A DNA stretch of 64,000 nucleotides from Perkinsus olseni (Eukaryota; Perkinsozoa; Perkinsida; Perkinsidae), in the NCBI GenBank assembly GCA_013115135.1, contig JABANP010000028.1, positions 62,001-126,000 on the forward strand, given 5' to 3'. Numbering within the stretch: position 1 is the first letter of the stretch; each line of letters opens with the position of its first letter. A model generated the notes under the pieces. It was not told the origin of the DNA, did no database searches, and saw only the letters and a list, made by a program, of their open reading frames with translations. Shown in pieces: positions 10,915-21,900 of this stretch. The position numbers were made by a program, and so were the translations under genes.

Positions 10915-12759
10915 TTACGATGCAGCAGACGAGGAAGATTCGATCGGGTTCGGTGCAGGAGCGGTTAGAGGCTCCTCGGAAAAGGTGGTCTGGCCTCCCC
11001 TAATAGCGACGGCATTATCACGAAAAACCGCAGTCCACTCGCTATACCGTGCATCCGCCAGTTCTATGCCTTGCGATGTTACGGATGAGACCTTCGCTGA
11101 AGAAGTGATATCTAAGCGTCCGTCATCAGGCATCTCCTTATTAACGGGTTGAAGGGAAAGAGTTAAGGAGCTGTACTTGTCAACTTTGAGCAGAGTTTCA
11201 TCTTCTGCGTTCTCCTCTCGTTTTTTCGTTCGTTTCTTTACTCCGTTTCCCTTGACTACAGACATTAACGAGGAACCAAGGCTCTGTCCAGTGGTCGGAT
11301 CCCCATGACACGATTGACCATCACAAGACCATCTGGTGGTGGATAACAACGCACAAGCGCATAAGCATGAATGAGCGTCACGACGATAATAGACGGTTCT
11401 CCGAGGACCTCAGGGAGTGTTCAAGGCGGCCAGCAGCCAGACTCAGGTCCCTCTCTGGCGACTTCTTCAATGCCTGGATCCGCCGCACAGCACCTAACCA
11501 GAGAAGGAGTTCTGACTTCTCCCGTCCATAGTCTATCCAACCTCTCTCCTGTATGATAGCTGTGGCTAACTTCTCGTCAACCTCTCCTGAATCTGCAGTC
11601 ACCAAGTCCTGCAGCGCCTCGACTGCGTCCCAGTCGGAGTCTGAGGGGCCAGTGTAGAGCCTTCGATGCCGCCGCAGCTGAGCTCACCAATGCTGTCGGG
11701 GGTCCCCCTGATATGCCGAATTATCAGAGGTATTCCGCCCCGGTCGACGAACTCGTACCGGTATCTAACGATGCAGCATCGGGCTGCTACTACGACTGCT
11801 GCGGTGACTACCGTGGTGATAGGCGGTAGATATTGGAAGCAAGGCTGAAGGCTGTCGAACGTACTCCCTCCACCTGGTTGTCCATGAAGGGGAACAGCAG
11901 GGGGAAGAGGCCGTGCTGAAGAATGACGTTTTACAGGGGAATCTTCGGGTCCACTCTTACTCGATACATGTCCAGGCAGTTTGCTGGGCAGTCGATGGCC
12001 AAGTAGCTCAATGCTACTAACCCACAGTCAACACGGTCCTTGGTGGACTCAGGCGACCTGTCGAGACGACACTTGCAAATCCCTAGTGTATGACAGCGCA
12101 TGTTGCATCACCTAACGAAGTCGACAAGTGTAGCGATGCCTCCTGCTCTTCGGACTCTGTCTTTGGCCTCCTGCGCTACGTCCTCTCCTTCAGAGTAGGC
12201 CGCAATGGCGAGTCGGGTTCCTAGGAGGGACGAGGTCCATACCAGAGCCTCATCTGTACCGGGGTACGGTACCAGCTATAACGCCTATCGTTCGAGGATT
12301 GTCGGCCCATGCGTGATGAGCATCAGAGTCCTCAGGCATCCTGTACGGCTCGAGAGAGCTTAGTAGCTCCACTAGCTGCTCGTAATCACGGTTCTGACTA
12401 GCTACGACGAACCTGACGCGTTCAGGAGAGGTCCTCTGCAGCTACGAGTGACGCGCTGGCAGATTACGTGTGGTAGTCCGGTGGAGCCGAGGCCGTACTG
12501 CTCGAGAACACTCTTAGCTTTGTATCGGGTGTATTCACGATCGAAGCAACAGTTGTTGCCCATTCATGTAAGGGGCGTGAAAACGACTAAGTTTGAATCT
12601 CAAAAACCTCACCATCAATGTATGAACGACCCTGAATCCGCGAATACGCTCTTCTACAACGCCTGAATAAACGCCGTCCTCAGGCGACCAGAGAGCGTGG
12701 TAGGCCCTCGAATAACAGGCCACAGCCACCCTGTTAGGAGCGCAACAGTGGATGATCAA
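10915..12759 (-). CDS. Armadillo/HEAT-like repeat protein
   Basis: This is a predicted helical-repeat scaffold of unknown partner. Reading the minus strand from about 12759, exons give QNRDYEQLVELLSSLEPYR, then EAKDRVRRAGGIATLVDFVR, then CGLVALSYLAIDCPANCLDM joined through a 43-nt intron to RHGLFPLLFPFMDN, then YEFVDRGGIPLIIRHIRG. The G-G-I-x-x-L-I/V and G-L-x-x-L spacing is that of ARM repeats in vacuolar-8/importin-like proteins. After the repeats comes SDSDWDAVEALQDLVTADSG, a helical segment (LLLWLGAVRRIQALKKS), and a Ser/Pro-rich tail ending at 10915. Repeat count and exact start are uncertain because several introns fall inside the repeats. It is divergently arranged with eS28. Confidence 0.55.
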
Positions 12760-12991
12760 TGCGATTGACTATAACACAGCATAGCAAAACGTCGGCCGTC
12801 CAATGCAGTCCTTTAACGGTAGTTCAGCTGTGTTGTTTCTGTCTCTTTCTTTCACATCAGTACGAAAGACTAATATAAAAACCTACTCCGCACGTTGGAG
12901 CTCAGTCATATTGGGTAAATATATCATCATTTGCAGATTGTTCAATTATGGTAGTGAGGAAGTATGCATCTCTCGCCGTATATCCATAGCT

Positions 12992-13016
12992 AAAATCGAT
13001 CAGAATGGCGTGCGCG
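12992..13016 (-). promoter_or_regulatory. Shared divergent-promoter element, copy C
   Basis: On the minus strand this reads CGCACGCCATTCTGATCGAT followed by TTTAG. It is the same core as copies A and B in the opposite orientation. It lies between the ARM-repeat gene (minus) and eS28 (plus), about 70 bp upstream of the eS28 ATG. Its function is inferred. Confidence 0.5.
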
Positions 13017-13087
13017 TTTTTCATCTGGAGTCGCTGTACTCCTATCGATCGTTCTCTTCTTCAAGAGTGCTTCCTAGCCTATCCGCC

Positions 13088-13566
13088 ATGGATTCCAACC
13101 AACCCAAGCTTGCTAAGGTCGAGAAGGTCATCGGACGTACCGGCTCTCGTGGTGGCGTTACTCAGGTAGTACTCGTTGTCTCTTTATTTCCCCGTGCTTT
13201 GTTGCTACGGGACTCGTTCGAATATGCTTCGTTTGACCGTCGAGGGTTGATGATACTATTACGAATGATGATGAATATTTCGCCCCTATCTGAGCTCCGG
13301 TAATGCGGAGAACATACCACTTATTAGTCTTCTTGACTGACCATATAGTATCACCACCTCGTCGCCTTCTCACTGACCCGCTGTGGCTCGGATTCTCGTC
13401 GTCATGTGATGCTTGTTGTTTGTTGTAGGTGCGCGTTCAGTTCATGGTCGAGACTGCTCCCGAGCTCGCCGGCCGTTCCCTTGTCCGTAACGTTAAGGGC
13501 CCCGTCCGTCAGGGTGATATCCTTGCTTTGCTCGAAACTGAGCGTGAGGCCCGCAGGCTTCGATAA
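13088..13566 (+). CDS. RPS28: 40S ribosomal protein eS28
   Basis: This is a small-subunit ribosomal protein near the mRNA exit/E-site region. Exon 1 (13088-13165, 26 codons) reads [20 protein letters not shown]. Exon 2 (13429-13566) reads [20 protein letters not shown] and ends [11 protein letters not shown], the invariant eS28 C-terminus. Total length is 71 residues, close to the usual 65-70. The GT-AG intron (13166-13428, 263 nt) is about five times longer than typical introns in this window, which fits a host intron for a small RNA (see the snoRNA entry). An element shared with three other divergent promoters lies just upstream. Confidence 0.97.
13251..13353 (+). ncRNA. Candidate C/D box snoRNA in the eS28 intron
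   Basis: Inside the long eS28 intron I see a full C/D arrangement. A 9-bp terminal stem pairs TGATACTAT (13251-13259) with ATAGTATCA (13345-13353). C box ATGATGA lies at 13265-13271, an internal D' CTGA at 13290-13293, a small CTCCG/CGGAG hairpin just after it, and D box CTGA at 13337-13340. The 12 nt before D' (TTTCGCCCCTAT, 13278-13289) are complementary to AUAGGGGCGAAA, which I recall as a universally conserved stretch of large-subunit rRNA. By the D+5 rule the methylated base would be the second G of that GGGG. The target assignment is from memory and not computed. No clear C' box is visible. Confidence 0.6.
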
Positions 13567-13895
13567 GTTTCGTCATCAACCATCATTGACAAGAAGCTTC
13601 TACTACTGCTGGATGGGTCCGGAAGGTTAATCACTCTTGGTTGAACGAAAGGATTGTGTCGTTGTGTTGTATTCATCCAATTCGCGTCTGGGGATGAGGG
13701 AGAATTACGGTATGGATTATCCCCGTCATTACAACTCGTAAAACTCGAGAGCCATGGTCATTTTTACAGACAACAGAGTGGCTGTAGGAGCAGCAAAGCA
13801 TGTAAGCATCAGAACATGTATCCCAAAGGGGCGGCGGCTATTGTGATGATGGTGACTACGAGCATGCTTGTCAATAGTACAATGATGATGTGCGC

Positions 13896-15815
13896 TTATC
13901 TAGTGCGTAGCTGATTAGGATAAGAGACGATGTTGATGCTCGATCTAGTCGATCGCTGATATCCCCGACTGCTGCTGCCTCGCTTGGCACTTGATGCTTC
14001 TCCTACTCGAGGGCTGAAAAGTAGCATGCGCAGCTAGGAAGCTAATCTCTGAACTCACCCGTGGGTTCCATGATGGTAACCAGTATGATCATAGTCGTCG
14101 TAGTCATCTCGTGCATCATGACTGCTAAATCGTCGTCGAAGTGGCGGAGTATCTACCTCCTCACGCTGGTCTACCATGACCACAGATGAATGCTCACGTG
14201 TGCTGCCGTATGGTGGGTAGGCTCTAGAAGGAGAGCCATAGCCCGGAGCGTTACCGTCCATACCTGACAACAACATGTTCAGCAGTGACCGTTAAGGTGG
14301 GTCCCCTAGGCACTTGTAGGAGGTGGAAGTCTTCTTGTGCGTGATTGATGGTACGCGGAGTCGCTCTGTCGTCGGGCCCCTTGGTAGTAGTCGTTGATGC
14401 TGCCGCCCCCAGCTCGCCTGTTGTAGCCGTAGTAGTCCCTGCGGGAACTCTGCCCCAATCAACCGCCAGCTTCACCTCACTTGTCCATAGATGATCGTAA
14501 AGGAGTGTAGTTGTTACTGGCGGCCTGAGGTATCCTCGGTAACGTCACAGGAGGCGACGATGATGCTGTTGTCGCCGTCTTGTCCAACTTGCTGATGTGC
14601 ACTATACTGCACGGAGGCCGGCCGCCATTGCCCGCCTGAGTTGAGCAGTAGCAAAGGTAGCAGTAGCAGCGGCACTACCTGTGGGTTGGTGTTGTTGCAA
14701 AGTAAACGGAGGTCTAAATCTGAATCATGCTTCAGTAAATCCTTCAACCTTAAATGCAGCAGCTCATGCTCGCTGACGAGCTGGGAGATGGATGGTGACT
14801 GGAAGGGAAATTAGATCCCGGTGATGACCAAACCGGTTGGTGTTTTACTTCCTTGAACTTCACACTTTTCACACGCTTGTCCTCGGCCATGAGTCTCAGG
14901 CAGGCTTGTCGTTCTATGGGACCATCACCCAGTGATACCACTCCTTCCACATCACCTCCTCCACACTCCCTGAGGATACCAAATCAGGTGGGCTCTCAGA
15001 AGGGCGGTACTGACCGAGCGAATGCGTCAAGCTTCCATGTGGTCATGAGAGCATTGAAGGGTCTTGCGTACAGAGGAACGCTCTTAATGAAGGGCAGCAA
15101 GGCGGGCATGAACTGCTGGCAGGAAGCCTCCACCCATCCTGGCGCTGCGTTGGTTATTATCATCAACTGAAGAGACAGTCATCGAGGCCCCTCAAGGAGA
15201 CCGGCGTTACCTTGCCGTAGTTAGCGGCGATTTCGATCGTAGAGAGCACGCTGTCACTAAGTGCTGTGAGGGCCCTCGCGTGACCTGGTGGAAGTATGGT
15301 ACTGCGGGTGCCTACGCTGGCTGCGTCAGTACATGGCTTGATTCTTATACTGCCGATTTGCAGCAGTCGTTGCCTCTCCAACCATGTTGTTGGTAGAATG
15401 GTGTCATCCCAATCGAATACTATTATCGTCTTGTTGTTATTAGTACCACTTGTCTTCTTCTGTGGCGTCGCTGGGTGCTGGTGTGCTGCTGTACTGTGGT
15501 AGGCAGGGGTTCGGGTGGGGTCAGGTAACTATTCATCATTATTAGAGACTAGCGTATCTTAGGTCGCTCCTGGTCGCTACCCCGTAATTTCCTTCATCTC
15601 GTGAGTCGTGCAATAGCCTTCGCTGGGGAGTTGACTCTGATTGCGAACTCGGTGTGGTTCGATGGGAGTTAACGATGACTACCTCGATAGGGTGGCTGAG
15701 GGTGTTGTGATCGTATGAAGGTAGGTGATGATGATGGCGATGAGTGGTACGATGATGGCGATGCGCTACTCCCCGCCGCTACCCCAGAAGGCCCGTAGTG
15801 CGGGCTGTAGGGCAT
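13896..15815 (-). CDS. HAD-like protein (FDWDDT family) with long disordered tail
   Basis: ATG at 15815 gives a Ser/Pro/His-rich N-terminus (MPYSPHYGPSGVAAG). A HAD-fold domain follows: motif I IIVFDWDDTILPTTWLERQR, helix GHARALTALSDSVLSTIEIA, motif II LMIITNAAPGWVEASCQQF, FMPALLPFIKSVPLYARP, a lysine segment MTTWKLDAF, and an acidic motif SLGDGPIERQACLRL. This pattern matches a protist HAD-like family I know from oomycete and algal genomes but whose substrate is unknown to me. The motif I aspartates are intact (DWDDT), so phosphatase-type chemistry is possible. After the domain comes a tail rich in Arg, Tyr and Ser (DYYGYNRRAGGGSIND, then DDYDDYDHTGYHHG), and a GTGAGT intron leads to a last exon ending PNQLRTR at 13896. 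At least seven introns, several of about 43-52 nt, are phase-consistent. Confidence 0.7.
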
Positions 15816-16017
15816 ACAAACGATACAACGACAATTCAAACTGGATCATCACAGCAACCAACGCAACCTGCTGCTAAGACGACCAAAGCAGTAGCCTACA
15901 TTGTGGACCCTTCATTGACAACGGCCAAAGGAGGTTTCCATTCAATAGAAACAGTAGTTGTAACGTTTATGAACAGTTTACGTCGTTGGTAGTGATGGTA
16001 GAGGAAAGAGGCCAACT

Positions 16018-18768
16018 CTACTTAGAAGAACGATGCCGCTTCTTAGACCTTCCTAGCAGCTTCATCCCGTCACTCTTCAAGTCAACCCCATCTTCCGCCA
16101 CAGCCGGGCCCAACCGCTTCTCCAAGTTGCTAACCTTAGATTTTGATATCGTGGTCGTTGGTGCTGCCCGTGCCTTGTTCCTGGACCGCTTCAGCTGCTT
16201 CTTCCGCTGAATACGGGCATCCATGAGCTGCGTCATGGCCTTGGTCTTCTTGAACTCAGGGTTGGTGGGATCGATCGCAAAGGCGGTATCTTCGAACATC
16301 TTCGAGAACCGAGGATCATTCACGTTAACCTGTGCGCAAAAGATACTAACAAGATACTATCACCACGAAACTGAGGTTACCTCCATGTCCTTGGCCTTGG
16401 CATCAGGACCTTCCTCGGACTCCTTATGGCCGGTGATGATCTCCAGCTCTTCCTTCCGATGCCCAGCTTCAACCTTGGATGCCTTCGCCTCCTCTTCCTC
16501 AGCCGTCATCTACGATATCATCATCGAGCGGGATCTGGGTCTCTCTCCCCCCACTACCCTAGCTTCCAGTCGCTTCTCCCTCTTCGCCTTGTCCTTCTGT
16601 CTTCTCTTCTCCAAGTACTGCTCCCAAGGGCTCTTCTTCTCGGCAGCAGCCAGGCCCGCGTGCCCAAGATGGCCGCTCTCCTTCAACGCCGACGCCCGGG
16701 CCTCCACCTCTTCCGCCAATGCCCGAGTCGTGGTGTTCACCTTGAACGTCATCTCACCTGCCCATTGAGCACAAAATTTCCCACGACGCCATCAGCGCCC
16801 ATCCTGACCAGCAGAGGGCTCCTCCTTCTCTTCAGTAGTGCCAGGAGCAGTCTCATCGTCCTCGCTCAGCTCGCCACCCAGCAGCTGCTTCCTGTAGTCC
16901 TCTACGTTATCCTCATCGATGTCCGACTCCTCATCAGAGGATGCAAGATACCTGTCCTGGTGATGATGATGGCGACAAGGGTCGAAGACCGATTCCTACG
17001 CATCAAGATCTATCTCAGCGATGTCCTCGGGGGTGAGCTTCTTCGACAGGAAATCGTCGCTCTGGTGCAGGCTCATCCCATGCGCACTTAGCGTTGGTGT
17101 GGGACTGTGCTTGCTGATTGTCGGCTGACAGGAAATGGCCTGCGATGGTGCTGCCGGTGACCCAGACCTACTGCTGCCCTTCTGATACTTCTTAGGCATC
17201 TCAGTACAGGTACTAGTGGGTGGGTGGGGGAACTCCTCCAGATCATCAGGCACGAATCTTAGGTCCATCATCAACGAACAGAATGATGCTCCGATGCCGT
17301 CCAGTTCTACACACCATCAACCCTGCCTTGCTATTCTGAAGAGGCCTACCCAGCCTACCGTTATACACGACGTTGCCGGTGTCAGCGCTGTCAAATTCAG
17401 CGATAGCGTAGTAATACTTCGTCCGTTGACGCTGATACCTGATTGGTGTCTCCGCTGCTGCTGGCCGGGCATCCCGTTCGAACTACTTCCGCAAAGCCAG
17501 CTGTGCCAAGTGAGCCTTTGGATCCGCAATCTCCTTCTCCTTCTTGAGCCTCTCTTCCTCCATGTCCGGCTCCTCGTCGGTATCACTGGCGCTGGATTCC
17601 CCCGCATCAAGCTGACCACGCACGATGCCCTCCTAGCCCAACGCGACCAATACCACTACTACCTCTTCGATATCAGAGTCGAGTACAGGGCCCCGAACCT
17701 TCTCGACCTCCAGCCGCTTAAGGCCGTAGTCAGACGGGAATATCTAGAAGCGCGACTCATAATCCCTGCTGCCGATCGCGTTAGAATCGAAGCTGTTTCC
17801 CATTCCTCCCATCCCAGCACTACCCTCACACGCTCAACTTTTCCGCGACGCTCCGCCGGCAACATTCTTCTGTGTCGAATCCAAGAATGTTTGGAACATA
17901 ACGAAGATATCCTGAGCCTCGACTTCATCCCAATTGAGGCCCAGCACCTGAGCAAAACGTCTTTGGCGGCGGGGCAGGCCTGCACGCCTACAGCCAATCG
18001 GCTAGTAGCATCCCCCTGCATCTCTTTAGTTTGATCTTCGTCCCCGTACGACCAGACGTTAGCTTTCTCAGCCTCCTCACTGAGGGAAGGGAGGCGTCAC
18101 CAGATCGAGCATCCCTTTCCCTGCTCTACTTATATTTATCCCACTCAACCTCGCTTGCGTCTTCCTCATCGGAACCTGAACGTACAGGGATGTTCCGCTG
18201 GCTTTAGCGGAGCGCGAAGTGGTGGTGAACACTCAGAACCCTGGGCGAGGAAGCGTCCCCGACCCCCGCACGGAATAGTACTGGATTCTTCACTATCACT
18301 GGAAACTTCGTTCCACACAAATCCGCTGCCAGTGACGCCGCGTCGTCTCTCCTCCTCGTCATCCTCATCATCGTCCATGTCCTTCTTATTAGTAGCATAG
18401 AAACGCTTCATGTCCCCTCCAGAGGAGAACTACACCGCCGACGGACTACTCGCATGCCGGAAGTCCCCAAGGCTGCCACTACCTTCTTGTCAGTCAGTAC
18501 TTTAGAGAATCGATCGTCCAACTGAACTTTCCGTACGGCCAAAGGCACTTTATTGAAGCGTGCGGAGTCCATCACGAACCTGCCGAGAGTATGTTCCCTT
18601 CATCCCACTTCGAGTGAGGAGCCTTCAGTACCTCTCATCCTTGTCTTCCTCAGTCGACTTAGTCGTTTTAGCCGCACTACTGCTGCTGCTCTGTAAGGGC
18701 CCAGTCGCCTTACCTCCAGCAGCGCCCTTATTTTTCTTGGGGTTGGACTTCCTATTGCCAGGAGCCAT
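16018..18768 (-). CDS. ESF1: ESF1 pre-rRNA processing protein
   Basis: This nucleolar protein is required for 18S rRNA production. ATG at 18768 starts a Lys-rich N-terminus (MAPGNRKSNPKKNKGAAG). Conserved segments follow: DSARFNKVPLAVRKVQLDDR with RFSKVLTDKK, an acidic run, LNWDEVEAQDIFVMFQTFL, then IFPSDYGLKRLEVEKVRGPV. The NUC153-type C-terminus reads MNDPRFSKMFEDTAFAIDPT and NPEFKKTKAMTQL, ending with a basic tail at 16018. Order and motifs match yeast and human ESF1. The junction between the QTFLDS and IFPSDYG exons (about 17800-17870) is ambiguous: either an intron with a weak donor, or one base too many in an A4 run (17839-17842 on the plus strand). It is divergently arranged with the globin gene. 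Confidence 0.88.
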
Positions 18769-18830
18769 GACAGGACAACAACACCGGAAAAGCACAGTTG
18801 ATGATTCCGCTCTCATCAAATTTAGAAAAG

Positions 18831-18855
18831 CGCGCGCCATTCTGATCGATAATCA
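18831..18855 (+). promoter_or_regulatory. Shared divergent-promoter element, copy B
   Basis: This copy reads CGCGCGCCATTCTGATCGAT followed by AATCA. It sits in the 132-bp gap between ESF1 (minus, ATG 18768) and the globin polyprotein (plus, ATG 18901), 62 and 45 bp from the two start codons. It differs from copy A at two positions. The role is inferred. Confidence 0.55.
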
Positions 18856-18900
18856 GCGCATTTTGATACAACGCAGTCTGTCGATGTTAGTATCACCATC

Positions 18901-21900
18901 ATGTCCTTCGATCCCGCTCGAATGGTGAAGGACTTTGAGAGGACGGCCGGTGATGTAGCGGGTAATGATCGTCGCGGCTGGGCCGGGTCGCTTTCAGAAC
19001 CACTGGAATTTACTCACTATTGCCCCGGGATTAGCCTGGCCTCGAGGCTGGGTTTTACTTTTTCTGGCCTCCTCAGCTGTGAAGCAGAAGCTGGGTGGAA
19101 TGCTGGATAAGTTGAAGGTGATGAAAGTCAGCGCCGAAAAGGCAGCTAAGGAGAAGCCGTTCGTACCCGCTAGCAGTAAGGCTTAATGCAGGCTGCTATG
19201 ACGCTTTATCGATCATCTGTTGCTGCTGCAGAGAAACACTTGTTACAGCTCCGAGAGAGCGCTGCGAAGAAGTTGGAAGAGCTGGCGGACGCCGCTAAGA
19301 TCGCTGAGCAGAATGGTAGTAAACGTGCGAGGCGTAGGCATGTCGCTTATTACTCACTCGTGGAGACCTGGCGGGGCCTTTGATAGAGACGATGCGTTCT
19401 GATGTATTCGTTTGGGAAACTCAACTCGTACCGTCGGATTTTCTCCCGCTAATTCAGCGAAGAACCGAAAGAAGGGAGGCGGTTTGGACCTCGGCTTCCT
19501 GGCACTAAAGAAGATAGGGAAGGATGATAAGAGGAATACCCTGTATGAGCGGCTAGGGGGTGACCTCAGTCTGGAGACGGCCATCGGCATGGTCTACTCT
19601 AGGGCTGTTAAGGACACCAGGACCCGGTGGGTAGTCGCGCTGGTGGCTTAAGCCCATCACCGGTGCTGTAGGGCATTCTTCGAGAAGAACCCGATGAAGA
19701 TGGCGATGATAAAGAAGAGGATGCAGCAGTTCTTAACAGGATTCCTAGGTCAGTAGGCTCTGCCATCGGCGGGTTCCTGGTCATCGTCCCTGTGTAGGTG
19801 GTCGGTCACAGTACGATGAGGATAACCTGAAGCCAGCACACTACTACATCAACGTCACTGACTATCACTTTGATGCCGTCCAGGAGATGTTCAAGGAGGC
19901 CTTTCAGAGCATGGGAGTGAGTCGAGGCTTAGCATCACCCCCGCCCTTCAGTGGTGGTGCCTAGGTACACCCTGATGCTGTTAGAGATGGTATGCAGAGG
20001 ATCGGTCAGGCCCGTAAGGACATCACAGCCGGGTGTAAGGCATCATGAGCCACTGCTTCTACTTCGCTCCTAGCACTGCTGTTACTACCGCTACTGTTAC
20101 AGCAGCAGACGTGGGTGGTGTAGGTACTGTTCGTATGGCGGTGGCCCAGAGGAATATCGATCAAGATAGAGGGGGTATTATGGAGCCGTATGGGGAAGGT
20201 GGATGGCTTTGCTTTGATAATGGATAAGGTCTATGAACTGGTCTCTGTTGATGTCCGACTGAAGATGATCTTCAAAGGTCGGTCACTGGGCGGCAGCATG
20301 CCTGATCGAGTAGATGCTGTTGTTCTCTACAGGTTATGACTTGGAGAAAATCAAGAAGGCTCAAACCTCCTTCCTTGGCGAGGCACTTGGGGGCCCCAAG
20401 AAATATGAAGGTAGCAGTAGTAGGGTTGATAGCGTTGTTTCGGTTGAGATCTTCTACCCAGGCTCCGACCTGGCCACCGTCCACAGGGACTTGGGCTTAA
20501 ACGACTACATCTTGGACTGCTTCCTCATGAACTTCGAGAAAAGGCTCTCAACAGTAGTGCTCAGGACCTCTCCCTTCTGCTGTGGCATCCTTGACATCCT
20601 CTCAGGTGTGGGAGTGAACGAAGAATCTGTAGACGAGGTCATGGTCACTCTAGAGGGATTCCGTTCTGGTAGTAAGGGCTGATGGGCAGGGTTGAGGATC
20701 TTGTTATGAAAGGTTCCTCTTGAGGCTTCTCGAGGACATCTCAGTGACCTCTTTCGCTGCTCCTCATTGATGTCGATAGTCCATCGTAGGCCGTACCTTC
20801 CCCGTTCGCCTCCTCCTCCTGTCCTCGTTCATTATGGTTTGATATCAGATATATTAGCACGGGAAAGAGGCATCTCGGCAGCCCAGAAGATAGTTGATGG
20901 CAGGACAATTTTTGAACGGTGAGTTGGTATTAACGTCTCCTTACCGCTTCTCCTGTGTGAGAGAGCTTGGCTCTTACACCGGCATTTTGTGGTCATCAGA
21001 GTCGGAGGGCAGATGGTTGTCGAGTCTATTGTCGAGACTATGTTCTCGGGTATCCTGCGAGACCCCAGGGTACTGTTCTTCTTCTCTATGGAGGCAGCCA
21101 GAGTGGAGAAGTTGAAGGAGATGATGGTACTACCCCGAGCTGCCCCGCAGGAGCCTTCAGTCGGCCCGAACAGTCGGTCGTGTAGGTTATGTTTTTGGTG
21201 GGGCTCTTCGGCGGTCCCCAGAAGTATGATGCTAGTACTATCCGTAAAGTGCATTATCCGCTCAACATCACCGACTTCCACGTGGACTGCATACTGGAGA
21301 ACCTCACCGTTGCCTGCGAGCTCAATGATCTAGATGCCAGTCTAGCGGATGACATCACGGAGGTGGTCTCTAGGGCCCGGCCTAGCGTCACGATGGGTGA
21401 GTTCCACCATCCGTAGCGAACCAGCTTACCTTTCTTGTCTACAATAGGTTGTACTGTCCGACTAGAGTTGGCCCGGAAAAGGACCGAGTCGGCAGGGACG
21501 CAGGGGCTGTGGTCACAGCTGGGAGAGAGCAAGGGCCTCGAGGCATTCGTCGACAGGCTCTACGACTCACTACAGGCAGATGAGCGTGTTAAGCACTTCT
21601 TCGCTGGATCCAAACTAGAGGAACTGAAGAGGAATCAATGTAACCAGGGAGGGTTCGCTGGAGGGGCTTTCGACGTGCTGAGCCTGACAGGTACATACCT
21701 TAAACAAGTCTTTGGGGGTACGGTAGAATATGATGGCAGAGACCTACCAACGATACATGCTAATATAAGAGTCTCGGACTTCCACTTCGACTCCTTTCCT
21801 AGAGCTTGCCCTGAGGGAGTTCGGCAATGTCGGTCTGGATCCTGATGCCATCGACGAGTGTAGGATGACCATTGTATTTCCCAAGCGTGAGCGGTGGCTA

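Noticed and set aside
19178..19193. 16-nt intron candidate GTAAGGCTTAATGCAG in the globin N-terminus
   Set aside because: Phase does not fit. The same donor with a later acceptor gives a 56-nt intron that restores the frame.
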